Positions 1 to 11,287 of a DNA stretch of 64,000 nt are shown one piece after another; position 1 is the first letter of the stretch, and each line of letters starts with the position of its first letter. The notes below the pieces were generated by a model that had not been told where the DNA came from, did no database searches, and saw only the letters and a list, made by a program, of their open reading frames with translations. The stretch covers positions 43,629,466 through 43,693,465 of the forward strand of contig OY970830.1 in the NCBI GenBank assembly GCA_963853835.1. Direction: 5' to 3'. The position numbers were made by a program, and so were the translations under genes. The DNA is from Calendula officinalis (taxonomy: Eukaryota > Streptophyta > Magnoliopsida > Asterales > Asteraceae).

Positions 1-261
1 TTCTTGACCAAGGGACTAGCATCCCAATTGGTGTTCTTGATAAGGTGTAGTGTGAATACCATTAGAGGAATTCTACATTGAATTCTTGGAGTTCTTCATC
101 CTCATTCATTGGAGTAATCAAGGGCTTCAAGGGTATGATATTCATTCGAACTCTTTTATCTTTATTGCTTAATTAGATTGTCAATATGTAGATCCGTTAT
201 TAGTGATTTATTAAATTAGTTTCCGCTGCGTTTTACTTGATTAAACCGTAAATCACTAACA
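1..261. other. Non-repetitive flank, possibly the 3' end of a second LTR retrotransposon
   Basis: This AT-rich stretch has no TTGAGCC monomers and no convincing reading frame. Near its right end it carries TTTCCGCTGCG followed by an A/T-rich tail ending CACTAACA at 261. From 262 the heptamer array begins at once with CGTTGAGCC. A CCGCTGC-type motif shortly before a terminal CA is common at the 3' ends of plant LTRs (from memory), and CGTTG, the next five bases, is a frequent in-array variant that could be a target duplication. An LTR end inserted into the array is therefore plausible. The other end is outside the window, so it could equally be an ordinary chromosomal edge of the satellite. 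Confidence 0.4.
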
Positions 262-3200
262 CGTTGAGCCTGAGCCTTGAGCGTTGAGCCTTGAGCCTTA
301 AGCGTTGAGCCTTGAAGGGTTGAGCCTTGAGCCTTGAGCCTTGAGGGTTGAGCCTTGAGCCTTGTGCCTTGTGCCTTGAGCCTTGAGCCTTGATCCTTGA
401 GCCTTGAGCCTTGAGCCTTGATCCTTGAGCCTTGAGCCTTGAGCCTTGAGCCTTGAGCCTTGAGCCTTGAGCCTTGAGCCTTGAGCCTTGAGCCTTGAGC
501 CTTGAGCCTTGAGCCTTGAGCCTTGAGCCTTTAGCCTTGAGCCTTGAGCCTTGAGCCTTCAGCCTTGAGCCTTCAGCCTTGAGCTTGAGCCTTGAGCCAT
601 GAGCCTTGAGCCTTGAGCCTTGAGCCCTCAGCCTTGAGCGTTGAGCCTTGAGCCTTGAGCCTTGATCCTTGAGCCTTGAGCCTTGAGCCTCGAGGCTTGA
701 GCCTTGAGCGTTGAGCGTTGAGCCTTGAGCCTGGAGCTTTGAGCCTTGAGCCTTGAGCCTTGAGCCTTTGAGCCTGGAGCCTGGAGCCTTGAGCCTGGAG
801 CCTCGAGCCTCAAGCCTCGAGCCTCGAGCCTCAAGCCTCGAGCCTCGAGCCTCGAGCCTCGAGCCTTGAGACTTGAGCCTTGAGCCTGGAGCCGAGCCTC
901 GAGCCTTGAGCCTTTTGCCTTGAGCCTTGCGCCTTAATCCTTGAGCCTTGAGCCCGAAGCCTTGAGCCTTGAGCCTTGAGCCTTGAGCGTTAAGCCTTGA
1001 GCCTTGAGCCTGGAGCCTTGAGCCTGGAGCCTGGAGCCTTGAGCGTTGAGCTTTGAGCATTGAGCGTTGAGCCTTGAGCGTTGAGCCTTGAGCCTTGAGC
1101 GTTGAGCGTTGAGCCTGAGCCTTGAGCCTTGAGCGTTGAGCCTTGAGCCTTGAGTGCTGATCCTTGAGCCTTAAGCGGTTAGCCTTGAGGGTTGAGCATT
1201 GAGCCTGGAGCCTTGAGGGTTGAGCCATGAGCCTTGAGCCTTGAGCCTTGAGCCTTGAGCCTTGAGCCTTGAGCCTTGAGCCTTTAGCCTTGAGCCTTGA
1301 GCCTTGAGCCTTGAGCCTTGAGCCATGAGCCTTGAGCCTTGAGCCGTGAGCCTTGAGCCTTGAGCCTTGAGCCTTGAGCCTTGAGCCTTGAGTCTTGAGC
1401 CTTGAGCCTGGAGCCTGGAGCCTTGAGCCTTCAACCTCGAGGCTTGAGCGTTGATCGTTGTGCGTTGAGCGTTGAGCCTTGAGCCTTGAGCCTTGAGCCT
1501 TGAGCTTTGAGCCTTGAGCCTTTGAGCCCGGAGCCTGGAGCCTCGAGCCTCGAGCCTCCAGCCTCGAGCCTTGAGCCTCCAGCCTCGAGCCTCGAGCCTT
1601 AAGCCTTGAGCCTTGAGTCATGAGCCTTGAGCCTGGAGCCTTGAGCCTGGAGCCTTGAGCCTTGAGCCTTGAGCCTTGAGCCTTGAGCCTTGAGCCTTGA
1701 GCCTGGAGCCTTGAGCCTGGAGCCTTGAGCCTTGAGCCTTGAGCCTTGAGCCTTGAGCCTTGAGCCTTGAGCCTTGAGCCTTGAGCCTTGAGCCTTGAGC
1801 CTTGAGCCTTGAGCCTTGAGCCTTGAGCTTTGAGCCCTGATCCTTGAGCCTTGAGCCTTGAGCCTAAAAACATGAGACTTGAGCCTTGACTCTTGACCCT
1901 TGCGCCATGAGTTTTGCGTTTTGAGCCTTGAGCCATGAGCCTTGAGCCTTATTCCTTGAGCCTTGAGCCTTGAGCGTTGAGCTTTGAGTCTTGAGCGTTG
2001 AGCCTTGAGCGTTAAGCCTTGAGCATTGAGCCTTGAGGGTTGAGCCTTGAGCCTTAAGCCTTGAGCCTTGAGCCTTGAGCCTTGAGCCTTGAGCCTTGAG
2101 CGTTGAGCGTGGAGCGTTGAGCCTTGTGCCTTGAGCCTTGAGCCGTGAGCCTTGAGCCCTGATCCCTGATCCCTGAGCCTTGAGCCTTGAGCCTTGAGCC
2201 CGAAGCCTTGAGCCTTTGAGTCTTGGGCTTTGAGCCTGGAGCCTGGAGCCTTGAGCCTGGAGCCTTGAGCCTGGAGCCTTGAGCCTGGAGCCTTGAGCCT
2301 TGAGCCTTGAGCCTGGAGCCTGGAGGCTTGAGGCTTGAGCCTTGAGCCTTGAGCCTTGAGCCTTGAGCCTTGAGCCTTGAGCATTGAGCCTTGAGCGTTG
2401 AGCCTTGAGCCTTGAGCGTTGAGCGTTGAGCCTTGAGCCTTGAGCGTTGAGCCTTGAGCCTTGAGCCTTGAGCCTTGAGCCTTGAGCCTTGAGCATGGAG
2501 CCTTGAGGCTTGAGGCTTGAGCCTGGAGCCTTGAGCCTTGAGCCTTGAGCCTTGAGCCTTGAGCCTTGAGCATTGAGCCTTGAGCGTTGAGCCTTGAGCC
2601 TTGAGCGTTGAGCGTTGAGCCTTGAGCCTTGAGCCTTGAGCCTTGAGCCTTGAGCCTTGAGCCTTGAGCCTTGAGGGTTGAGCCTTGTGCATTGAGCCTT
2701 GAGCCTTTGAGCCTGGAGCCTTGAGCCTTTGAGCCTGGAGCCTTGAGCCTTCAGCCTCGAAGCTTGAGCGTTGATCGTTGTGCGTTGAGCCTTGAGCCTT
2801 GAGCCTTGAGCCTTGAGCCTTGAGCCTTGAGCCTTGAGCCTTGAGCCTTGAGCCTTGAGCCTTGAGCCTTGAGCCTTGAGCCTTGAGCCTTGAGCCTTGA
2901 GCCTTGAGCCTTGAGCCTTGAGCCTTGAGCCTTGAGCCTTGAGCCTTGAGCCTTGAGCCTTTGAGCCTGGAGCCTTGAGCCTTTGAGCCTGGAGCCTTGA
3001 GCCTTCAGCCTCGAGGCTTGAGCGTTGATCGTTGTGCGTTGAGCGTTGAGCCTTGAGCCTTGAGCCTTGAGCCTTGAGCCTTGAGCCTTGAGCCTTTGAG
3101 CCTGGAGCCTGGAGCCTGGAGCCTCCAGCCTCGAGCCTCCAGCCTCGAGCCTCGAGCCTTGAGCCTTGAGTCATGAGCCTTGAGCCTGGAGCCTTGAGCC

Positions 3201-5030
3201 TGGAGCCTTGAGCCTTGAGCCTTGAGCCTTGAGCCTTGAGCCTTGAGCCTGGAGCCTTGAGCCTGGAGCCTTGAGCCTTGAGCCTTGAGCCTTGAGCCTT
3301 GAGCCTTGAGCCTTGAGCCTTGAGCCTTGAGCCTTGAGCCTTGAGCCTTGAGCCTTGAGCCTTGAGCCTTGAGCCTTGAGCCTTGAGCCTTGAGCCTTGA
3401 GCCTTGAGCCTTGAGCTTTGAGCCCTGATCCTTGAGCCTTGAGCCTAAAAACATGAGACTTGAGCCTTGACTCTTGACCCTTGCGCCATGAGTTTTGCGT
3501 TTTGAGCCTTGAGCCTTGAGCCTTGTTCCTTGAGCCTTGAGCCTTGAGCGTTGAGCTTTGAGTCTTGAGCGTTGAGCCTTGAGCGTTAAGCCTTGAGCTT
3601 TGAGCCTTGAGGGTTCAGCCTTGAGCCTTAAGCCTTGAGCCTTGAGCCTTGAGCCTTGAGCGTTGAGCGTGGAGCGTTGAGCCTTGTGCCTTGAGCCTTG
3701 AGCCGTGAGCCTTGAGCCCTGATCCCTGATCCCTGAGCCTTGAGCCTTGAGCCTTGAGCCCGAAGCCCTGAGCCTTTGATTCTTGGGCTTTGAGCCTGGA
3801 GCCTTGAGCCTGGAGCCTGGAGCCTTGAGCCTGGAGCCTTGAGCCTTGAGCCTTGAGCCTTGAGCCTTGAGCCTTGAGCCTTGAGCGTTGAGCGTTGAGC
3901 GTTGAGCCTTGAGCCTTGAGCCTTGAGCCTTGAGCCTTGAGCCTTGAGCCTTGAGCCTTGAGCCTTGAGCCTTGAGCCTTAAGCCTTGAGCCTTGAGCCT
4001 TGAGCCTTGAGCTTTGAGCCCTGATCCTTGAGCCTTGAGCCTAAAAACATGAGACTTGAGCCTTGACTCTTGACCCTTGCGCCATGAGTTTTGTGTTTTG
4101 AGCCTTGAGCCATGAGCCTTGAGCCTTGTTCCTTGAGCCTTGAGCCTTGAGCGTTGAGCTTTGAGTCTTGAGCGTTGAGCCTTGAGTGTTAAGCCTTGAG
4201 CATTGAGCCTTGAGGGGTGAGCCTTGAGCCTTAAGCCTTGAGCCTTGAGCCTTGAGCCTTGAGCGTTGAGCGTGGAGCGTTGAGCCTTGTGCCTTGAGCC
4301 TTGAGCCGTGAGCCTTGAGCCCTGATCCCTGATCCCTGAGCCTTGAGCCTTGAGCCTTGAGCCCGAAGCCCTGAGCCTGGAGCCTGGAGCCTTGAGCCTG
4401 GAGCCTTGAGCCTTGAGCCTTGAGCCTTGAGCCTTGAGCCTGGAGCCTTGAGCCTTGAGCGTTGAGCGTTGAGCGTTGAGCGTTGAGCGTTGAGCCTTGA
4501 GCCTTGAGCCTTGAGCCTTGAGCCTTGAGCCTTGAGCCTTGAGCCTTGAGCCTTGAGCCTTGAGCCTTGAGACTTGAGCCTTGAGCCTTGAGCCTTGAGC
4601 CTTGAGCCTTGAGCCTTGAGCCTTGAGCCTTGAGCCTTCGAGCATTCGAGCCTCGATCCTTAAGCCTTTGAGCCTGGAGCCTTGAGCCTGGAGCCTTGAG
4701 CCTTGAGCCTTGAGCTTTGAGCTTTGAGTCTTGAGCGTTGAGCCTTGAGCGTTGAGCCTTGAGCATTGAGCCTTGAGGGTTGAGCCTTGAGCCTTGAGCC
4801 TTGAGCCTTGAGCCTTGAGCCTTGAGCCTTGAGCCTTGAGCCTTGAGCCGTGAGCCTTGAGCCTTGAGCCTTGAGCCAGGAGCATCGAGCCTCGAGCCTG
4901 GAGCCTCGAACCTTGAGACTCGAGCGTCGAGCCTCGAGCCTCGAGCCTTGAGCCTTGAGCCTTGAGCCTTGAGCCTTGAGCCTTGAGCCTTGAGCCTTGA
5001 GCCTTGAGCCTTGAGCCTTGAGCCTTAAGC
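262..5030. repeat. Satellite domain A: GCGTTGAGC-rich, HOR of about 0.6 and 1.58 kb
   Basis: This domain lacks the TTGTGAA and TTGAAAA monomers that mark the rest of the array and is instead rich in GCGTTGAG, CCTGGAGCC and CCTCGAGCC variants. A private block beginning CCTAAAAACATGAGACTTG occurs at about 1863, 3444 and 4040, giving steps of 1,581 and 596 bp. A second private block (CGTGGAGCGTTGAGCCTTG, followed by three CCTGATCC-type units) recurs at about 2107, 3667 and 4270 with matching steps. The domain is therefore an HOR family distinct from the one to its right. Confidence 0.85.
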
Positions 5031-8000
5031 CTTGTGAATTGAGGCTTGAGCCTGGAGGCTTGAGCCTTGAGCCTTGAGCCTCGAGCCTTGTGAATTGAGT
5101 CTTGAGCCTTGAGCCTTGAGCATTGAGCCTTGAAAATTGAGCCTTGAGCCTTGACCCTTGAGTGTTGATGCTTGAGCTTTGAGCCTTGAGCCTTGAGCCA
5201 TGAGACTTGAGACTTGAGCCATGTGCCTTGATCCTTGAGCCTTGAGCCTTGAACCTTGAGCCTTGAGCCTTGACCGTTGAGCATTGAGCGTTGAGCCTTG
5301 AGCTTTGAGTCTTGAGCCTTGGGCCTTAACCCTTGAGACTTGAGCCTTAGGCCTTCAGCCTTCAGCCTACAGCCTTTAACATTGAGCCTTGACCCTTGTG
5401 AATTGAGCCTTGAGCCTTGAACCTTGAGCCTTGAGCCTTGAGCCTTGTGCCTTGAGCCCTGATCCTTGAGCCCTGAGCCCTGAGCCCTGAGCGTTGATGC
5501 TTGAGCCTTGAACCTTGACCTTTGAGCCTTGAGCCTTGAGCCTGGAGCCTTGTGCCTTGAGCCCTGAGCCTTGAGCCCTGAGCCCTGAGCCCTGAGCGTT
5601 GATGCTTGAGCCTTGAACCATGACCTTTGAGCCTTGAGCCCTGAGCCGTGAGCCTTGAGCCTTGGGCCTTGGGCCTTGAGCCTTGAGCCTTGAGCCTTGA
5701 GCCTTGAGTCTTGAGCCTTGAGCCTTGAGCCTTGAGCCTTGAGCCTTGAGCCTGGAGCCTTGTGCCTTGAGCCTTTAGCCTTGAGCCTCGAGCCTTGAGC
5801 CTCGAGCCTTGAGCCTTGAGCCTTGAGCCTTGTGAATTGAGCCTTGAGCCTTGAGCCTTGAGCCTTGAGCCTTGAACCTTGACCTTTGAGCCTTGAGCCT
5901 TGAGCCTGGAGCCTTGTGCCTTGAGCCCTGAGCCTTGAGCCATGAGCCCTGAGCCCTGAGCGTTGATGCTTGAGCCTTGAACCATGACCTTTGAGCCTTG
6001 AGCCCTGAGCCGTGAGCCTTGAGCCTTGGGCCTTGGGCCTTGAGCCTTGAGCCTTGAGCCTTGAGCCTTGAGCCTGGAGCCTTGTGCCTTGAGCCTTTAG
6101 CCTTGAGCCTCGAGCCTTGAGCCTCGAGCCTCGAGCCTTGAGCCTTGAGCCTTGAGCCTTGAGCCTTGTGAATTGAGCCTTGAGCCTTGAGCCTTGAGCC
6201 TTGTGAATTGAGCCTTGAGCCTTGAGCCTTGAGCCTTGAGCCTTGAGCTTTGAGCCTTGAGCCTTGAGCCTTGAGCCTTGAGCCTTGAGACTTGAGCCTT
6301 GAGCCTTGAGCCTTGAGCCTTGAGCCTTGAGCCTGGAGCCTGGAGCCTTGAGCCTTGAGCCTTGAGCCATGAGCCTCGAGCCTGGAGCCTGGAGCCTCGA
6401 GCCTGGAGCCTCGAGCCTTGAGCCTTGAGCCTCGAGCCTCGAGCTTCGAGCCTCGAGCCTCGAGCCTTGAGCCTTAAGCCTTGAGCCTTGAGCCTTGAGC
6501 CTTGAGCCTTGAGCCTTGAGGCTTGAGGCTTGAGCCTTGAGCCTTGTGAATTGAGCCTGGAGCCTGGAGGCTTGAGCCTTGAGCCTTGAGCCTTGAGCCT
6601 TGTGAATTGAGTCTGGAGCCTTCAGCCTTGAGCCTTGAGCCTTGAAAATTGAGTCTTGAGCTTTGAGCCTTGAGCCTTGAGCCTTGAGCCTTGTGCCTTG
6701 ATCCTTGAGCCTTGAGCCTTGAGCCTTGAGCCTTGAACCTTGAGCCTTGAACGTTGAGCCTTGAGCATTGATCCTTGAGCTTCGAGTCTTGAGCCTTGAG
6801 CCTTAACCCTTGAGACTTGAGCCTTGGGCCTTCAGCCTTCAGCCTACAGCCTTTAACCTTGAGCCTTGACCCTTGTGAATTGAGCCTTGAGCCTTGAACC
6901 TTGAGCCTTGAGCCTTAAGCCTTGAGCCTTGAGCCTTGAGCCTTGAGCCTTGAGCCTGGAGCCTTGAGCCTTGAGCCTTGAGCCTTGAGCCGTGAGCCTG
7001 GAGCCAGGAGCCTTGAGCCTTGAGCCTTGAGCCTTGAGCCTTGAGCCTCGAGCCTCTAGCCTCGAGCCTCGAGCCTTGAGCCTTGAGCCTTGAGCCTTGA
7101 GCCTTGAGCCTGGAGCCTTGGGCCTTGAGCCTTGAGCCTTGAGCCTGGAGCCTTGAGCCTTGAGCCTCGAGCCTCAAGCCTTGAGCCTTGAGCCTTGTGA
7201 ATTGAGCCTTGAGCCTGGAGGCTCTAGCCATGAGCCTTGAGCCTTGAGCCTTGAGCCTTGAGCCTTGAGCCTTGAGCCTTGAGCCTTGAGCCTTGAGCCT
7301 TGAGCCTTGAGCCTTGAGCCTTGAGCCTTGAGCCTTGAGCCTTGAGCCTTGAGCCTTGAGCCTTGAGCCTTGAGCCGTGAGCCTTGAGCCTTGAGCCTTG
7401 AGCCTTGTGGCTTGAGCCCTGAGCCCTGAGCCCTGAGCGTTGATGCTTGAACCTTGAACCTTGACCTTTGAGCCTTGAGCCCTGAGCCTTGAGCCCTGAG
7501 CCTTGGGCCTTGGGCCTTGGGCCTTGAGCCTTGAGCCTTGAGCCTTGAGCCTTGAGCCTTGAGCCCTGAGCCTTGAGCCCTGAGCCCTGAGCCCTGAGCC
7601 CTAAGCCCTGAGCGTTGTTGCTTGAGCCTTGAACCTTGACCTTTGAGCCTTGAGCCCTGAGCCCTGAGCCTTGAGCCTTGAGCCTTGAGCCTTGAGCCTT
7701 GACCCTTGAGCCTTGATCCTTGAGCCTTGAGCCTTGAGCCTGGAGCCTTGTGCCTTGTGCCTTGAGCCATTAGCCTTGTGAATTGAGCCTTGAGCCTTGA
7801 GCCTTGAGCCTTGTGAATTGAGCCTTGAGCCTTGAGCCTTGAGCCTTGAGCCTTGAGCCTTGAGCCTTGAGCCTTGAGCCTTGTGCCTTGAGCCTTGAGC
7901 CTTGAGCCTTGAGCCTTGAGCCTTGAGCCTTGAGCCTTGAGCCTTGAGCCTTGAGCCTTGTGCCTTGAGCCTTTAGACTTTAGCCTTGAGCCTCGAGCCT

Positions 8001-8040
8001 CGAGCCTTGATCCTCGAGCCTTGTGCCTTGAGCCTTTAGC
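5031..8040. repeat. Satellite domain B1: first TTGTGAA/TTGAAAA-bearing HORs
   Basis: From about 5031 the array changes composition: TTGTGAA, TTGAAAA, TTGATGC and GAACCTTGACC variants appear and persist to the end of the window. The marker block CCTTAACCCTTGAGACTTG occurs at about 5324 and 6802. Each copy is followed by the marker CCTACAGCCTTTAAC (about 5366 and 6845), which is otherwise found only beyond 41 kb. The domain is thus related to the right-hand part of the array rather than to its immediate neighbours. Confidence 0.75.
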
Positions 8041-11000
8041 CTTTAGCCTTGAGCCTTGAGCCTTGAGCCTTGAGCCTTGTGAATTGAGCCTTGAGCCTTG
8101 AGCCTTGAGCCTGGAGCCTTGTGCCCTGAGCCTTGAGCCCTGAGCCTTGAGCCTTGAGACTTGAGCCTTGAGCCTTGAGCCTTGAGCCTTGAGCCTTGAG
8201 CCTTGAGCCCTGAGCCGTGAGCCTTGATCCTTGGGCCTTGGGACTTGGGCCTTGAGCCTTGAGCCTTGAGCCTTGAGCCTTGAGCCTTGATCCTTGAGCC
8301 TTGAATCTTTAGCCTTAAGCCTTGAGCCTTGAGCCTAGAGCCTTGAGCATTGTGCCTTGAGCCTTTAGCCTTGAGCCTCGAGCCTTGAGCCTCGAGCCTC
8401 GAGCCTTGAGCCTTCAGCCTTGAGCCTTGAGCCTTGAGCCTTGAGCGTTGTGAATTGAGCCTTGAGCCTTGAGCCTTGAGCTTTGAGCCTTGAGCTTTCA
8501 GCCTTGAAAATTGAGCCTTGAGCCTTGACCCTTGAGCCTTGATGCTTGAGCCTTGAGCTTTGAGCCTTGAGCCTTGAGCCATGTGCTTTGATCCTTGAGC
8601 CTTGAGCCTTGAGCCTTGAACCTTGAACCTTGAGCCTTGAGCCTTGACCGTTGATCCTTGAGCGTTGAGCCTTGAGCTTTGAGTCTTGAGCCTTGAGCCT
8701 TAACCCTTGAGACTTGAGCCTTGGGCCTTCAGCCTTCAGCCTGAGCCTTGAGCCTTGAGCCTTGAGCCTTGAGCCTTGAGCCTTGAGCCTTGAGCCTTGA
8801 GCCTTGAGCCTTGAGTCTTGAGCCTTGAGCCTTGAGCCTTGAGCCTTGAGCCTTGAGCCTTGAGCCTTGAGCCTTGAGCCTTGAGCCTTGAGCCTTGAGC
8901 CTGGAGCCTTGAGCCTGGAGCCTTGAGCCTTGAGCCTTGAGCCTTGAGCCTTGAGCCTTGTGAATTGAGCCTTGAGCCTTGAGCCTTGAGCCTTGAGCAT
9001 GGAGCCTTGTGCCTTGAGCCCTGAGCCTTGAGCCCTGAGCCTTGAGCCTTGAGACTTGAGCCTTGAGCCTTGAGCCTTGAGCCTTGAGCCTTGAGCCCTG
9101 AGCCGTGAGCCTTGAGCCGTGAGCCTGGAGCCTTGGGCCTTGGGCCTTGGGCCTTGAGCCTTGAGCCTTGAGCCTTGAGCCTTGAGCCTTGATCCTTGAG
9201 CCTTGAACCTTTAGCCTTGAGCCTTGAGCCTTGAGCCTTGAGCCTAGAGCCTTGTGCCTTGAGCCTTTAGCCTTGAGCCTTGAGCCTTGAGCCTCGAGCC
9301 TTGAGCCTTGAGCCTTGAGCCTTGAACCTTGACCCTTGTGAATTGAGCCTTGAGCCTTGAGCCTTGAGCCTTGAGCCTTGAGCCTTGAGCCTTGAGCCTT
9401 GAGCCTTGAGCCTTAAAAATTGAGCCTTGAGCCTTGAGCCTTGAAAATTGAGCCTTGAGCCTTGACCCTTGAGCCTTGATGCTTGAGCCTTGAGCTTTGA
9501 GCCTTGAGCCTTGAGCCTTGAGCCATGTGCTTTGATCCTTGAGCCTTGAGCCTTGAGCCTTGAACCTTGAACCTTGAGCCTTGACCGTTGATCCTTGAGC
9601 GTTGAGCCTTGAGCTTTGAGTCTTGAGCCTTGAGCCTTAACCATTGAGACTTGAGCCTTGGGCCTTCAGCCTTCAGCCTGAGCCTTGAGCCTTGAACCTT
9701 GAGCCTTGAGCCTTGAGCCTTGAGCCTTGAGCCTTGAGCCTTGAGCCTTGAGCCTTGAGCCTTGAGCCTTGAGCCTTGAGCCTTGAGCCTTGAGCCTTGT
9801 GAATTGAGCCTTGAGCCTTGAGCCTTGAGCCTTGAGCCTTGAGCCTTGAGCCTTGAGCCTTGAGCCTTGAGCCTTGAGCCTTGAGCCTAGATCCTTGAGC
9901 CTGGAGCCTTGTGCCTTATGCCCTGAGCCTTTTGAATTGAGCCTTGAGCCTTGAGCCTTGAGCCTAGAGCCTTGAGCATTGTGCCTTGAGCCTTTAGCCT
10001 TGAGCCTCGAGCCTTGAGCCTCGAGCCTCGAGCCTCGAGCCTTCAGCCTTGAGCCTTGAGCCTTGAGCCTTGAGCGTTGTGAATTGAGCCTTGAGCCTTG
10101 AGCCTTGAGCTTTGAGCCTTGAGCTTTCAGCCTTGAAAATTGAGCCTTGAGCCTTGACCCTTGAGCCTTGATGCTTGAGCCTTGAGCTTTGAGCCTTGAG
10201 CCTTGAGCCATGTGCTTTGATCCTTGAGCCTTGAGCCTTGAGCCTTGAACCTTGAACCTTGAGCCTTGAGCCTTGACCGTTGATCCTTGAGCGTTGAGCC
10301 TTGAGCTTTGAGTCTTGAGCCTTGAGCCTTAACCCTTGAGACTTGAGCCTTGGGCCTTCAGCCTTCAGCCTGAGCCTTGAGCCTTGAGCCTTGAGCCTTG
10401 AGCCTTGAGCCTTGAGCCTTGAGCCTTGAGCCTTGAGCCTTGAGCCTTGAGCCTTGAGCCTTGAGCCTTGAGCCTTGAGCCTTGAGCCTTGAGCCTTGAG
10501 CCTTGAGCCTTGAGCCTGGAGCCTTGAGCCTGGAGCCTTGAGCCTTGAGCCTTGAGCCTTGAGCCTTGAGCCTTGTGAATTGAGCCTTGAGCCTTGAGCC
10601 TTGAGCCTTGAGCATGGAGCCTTGTGCCTTGAGCCCTGAGCCTTGAGCCCTGAGCCTTGAGCCTTGAGACTTGAGCCTTGAGCCTTGAGCCTTGAGCCTT
10701 GAGCCTTGAGCCCTGAGCCGTGAGCCTTGAGCCGTGAGCCTGGAGCCTTGGGCCTTGGGCCTTGGGCCTTGAGCCTTGAGCCTTGAGCCTTGAGCCTTGA
10801 TCCTTGAGCCTTGAACCTTTAGCCTTGAGCCTTGAGCCTTGAGCCTTGAGCCTAGAGCCTTGTGCCTTGAGCCTTTAGCCTTGAGCCTTGAGCCTTGAGC
10901 CTCGAGCCTTGAGCCTTGAGCCTTGAGCCTTGAACCTTGAGCCTTGTGAATTGAGCCTTGAGCCTTGAGCCTTGAGCCTTGAGCCTTGAGCCTTGAGCCT

Positions 11001-11287
11001 TGAGCCTTGAGCCTTGAGCCTTGAGCCTTGAGCCTTAAAAATTGAGCCTTGAGCCTTGAGCCTTGAAAATTGAGCCTTGAGCCTTGACCCTTGAGCCTTG
11101 ATGCTTGAGCCTTGAGCTTTGAGCCTTGAGCCTTGAGCCTTGAGCCATGTGCTTTGATCCTTGAGCCTTGAGCCTTGAGCCTTGAACCTTGAACCTTGAG
11201 CCTTGACCGTTGATCCTTGAGCGTTGAGCCTTGAGCTTTGAGTCTTGAGCCTTGAGCCTTAACCATTGAGACTTGAGCCTTGGGCCT
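8041..11287. repeat. Satellite domain B2: dimeric HOR of about 1.62 kb
   Basis: The marker CCTTAACC is at about 8699, 9636, 10328 and 11258, with steps of 937, 692 and 930 bp. Copies at 8699 and 10328 read AACCCTTGAGAC, while those at 9636 and 11258 read AACCATTGAGAC, so alternate copies share private variants. The repeating unit is therefore a dimer of about 1,622-1,629 bp (roughly 232 heptamers) present about twice. Long stretches of the two dimers look identical by eye. Confidence 0.85.

Noticed and set aside
3005..6370. Minus-strand open frame of 1,121 codons and many similar long minus-strand frames throughout the array
   Set aside because: They are an automatic result of a stop-free 7-bp monomer read in any frame: overlapping frames carry the same rotated heptapeptide, there is no codon bias or domain, and the starts are ATG variants scattered by point mutation.
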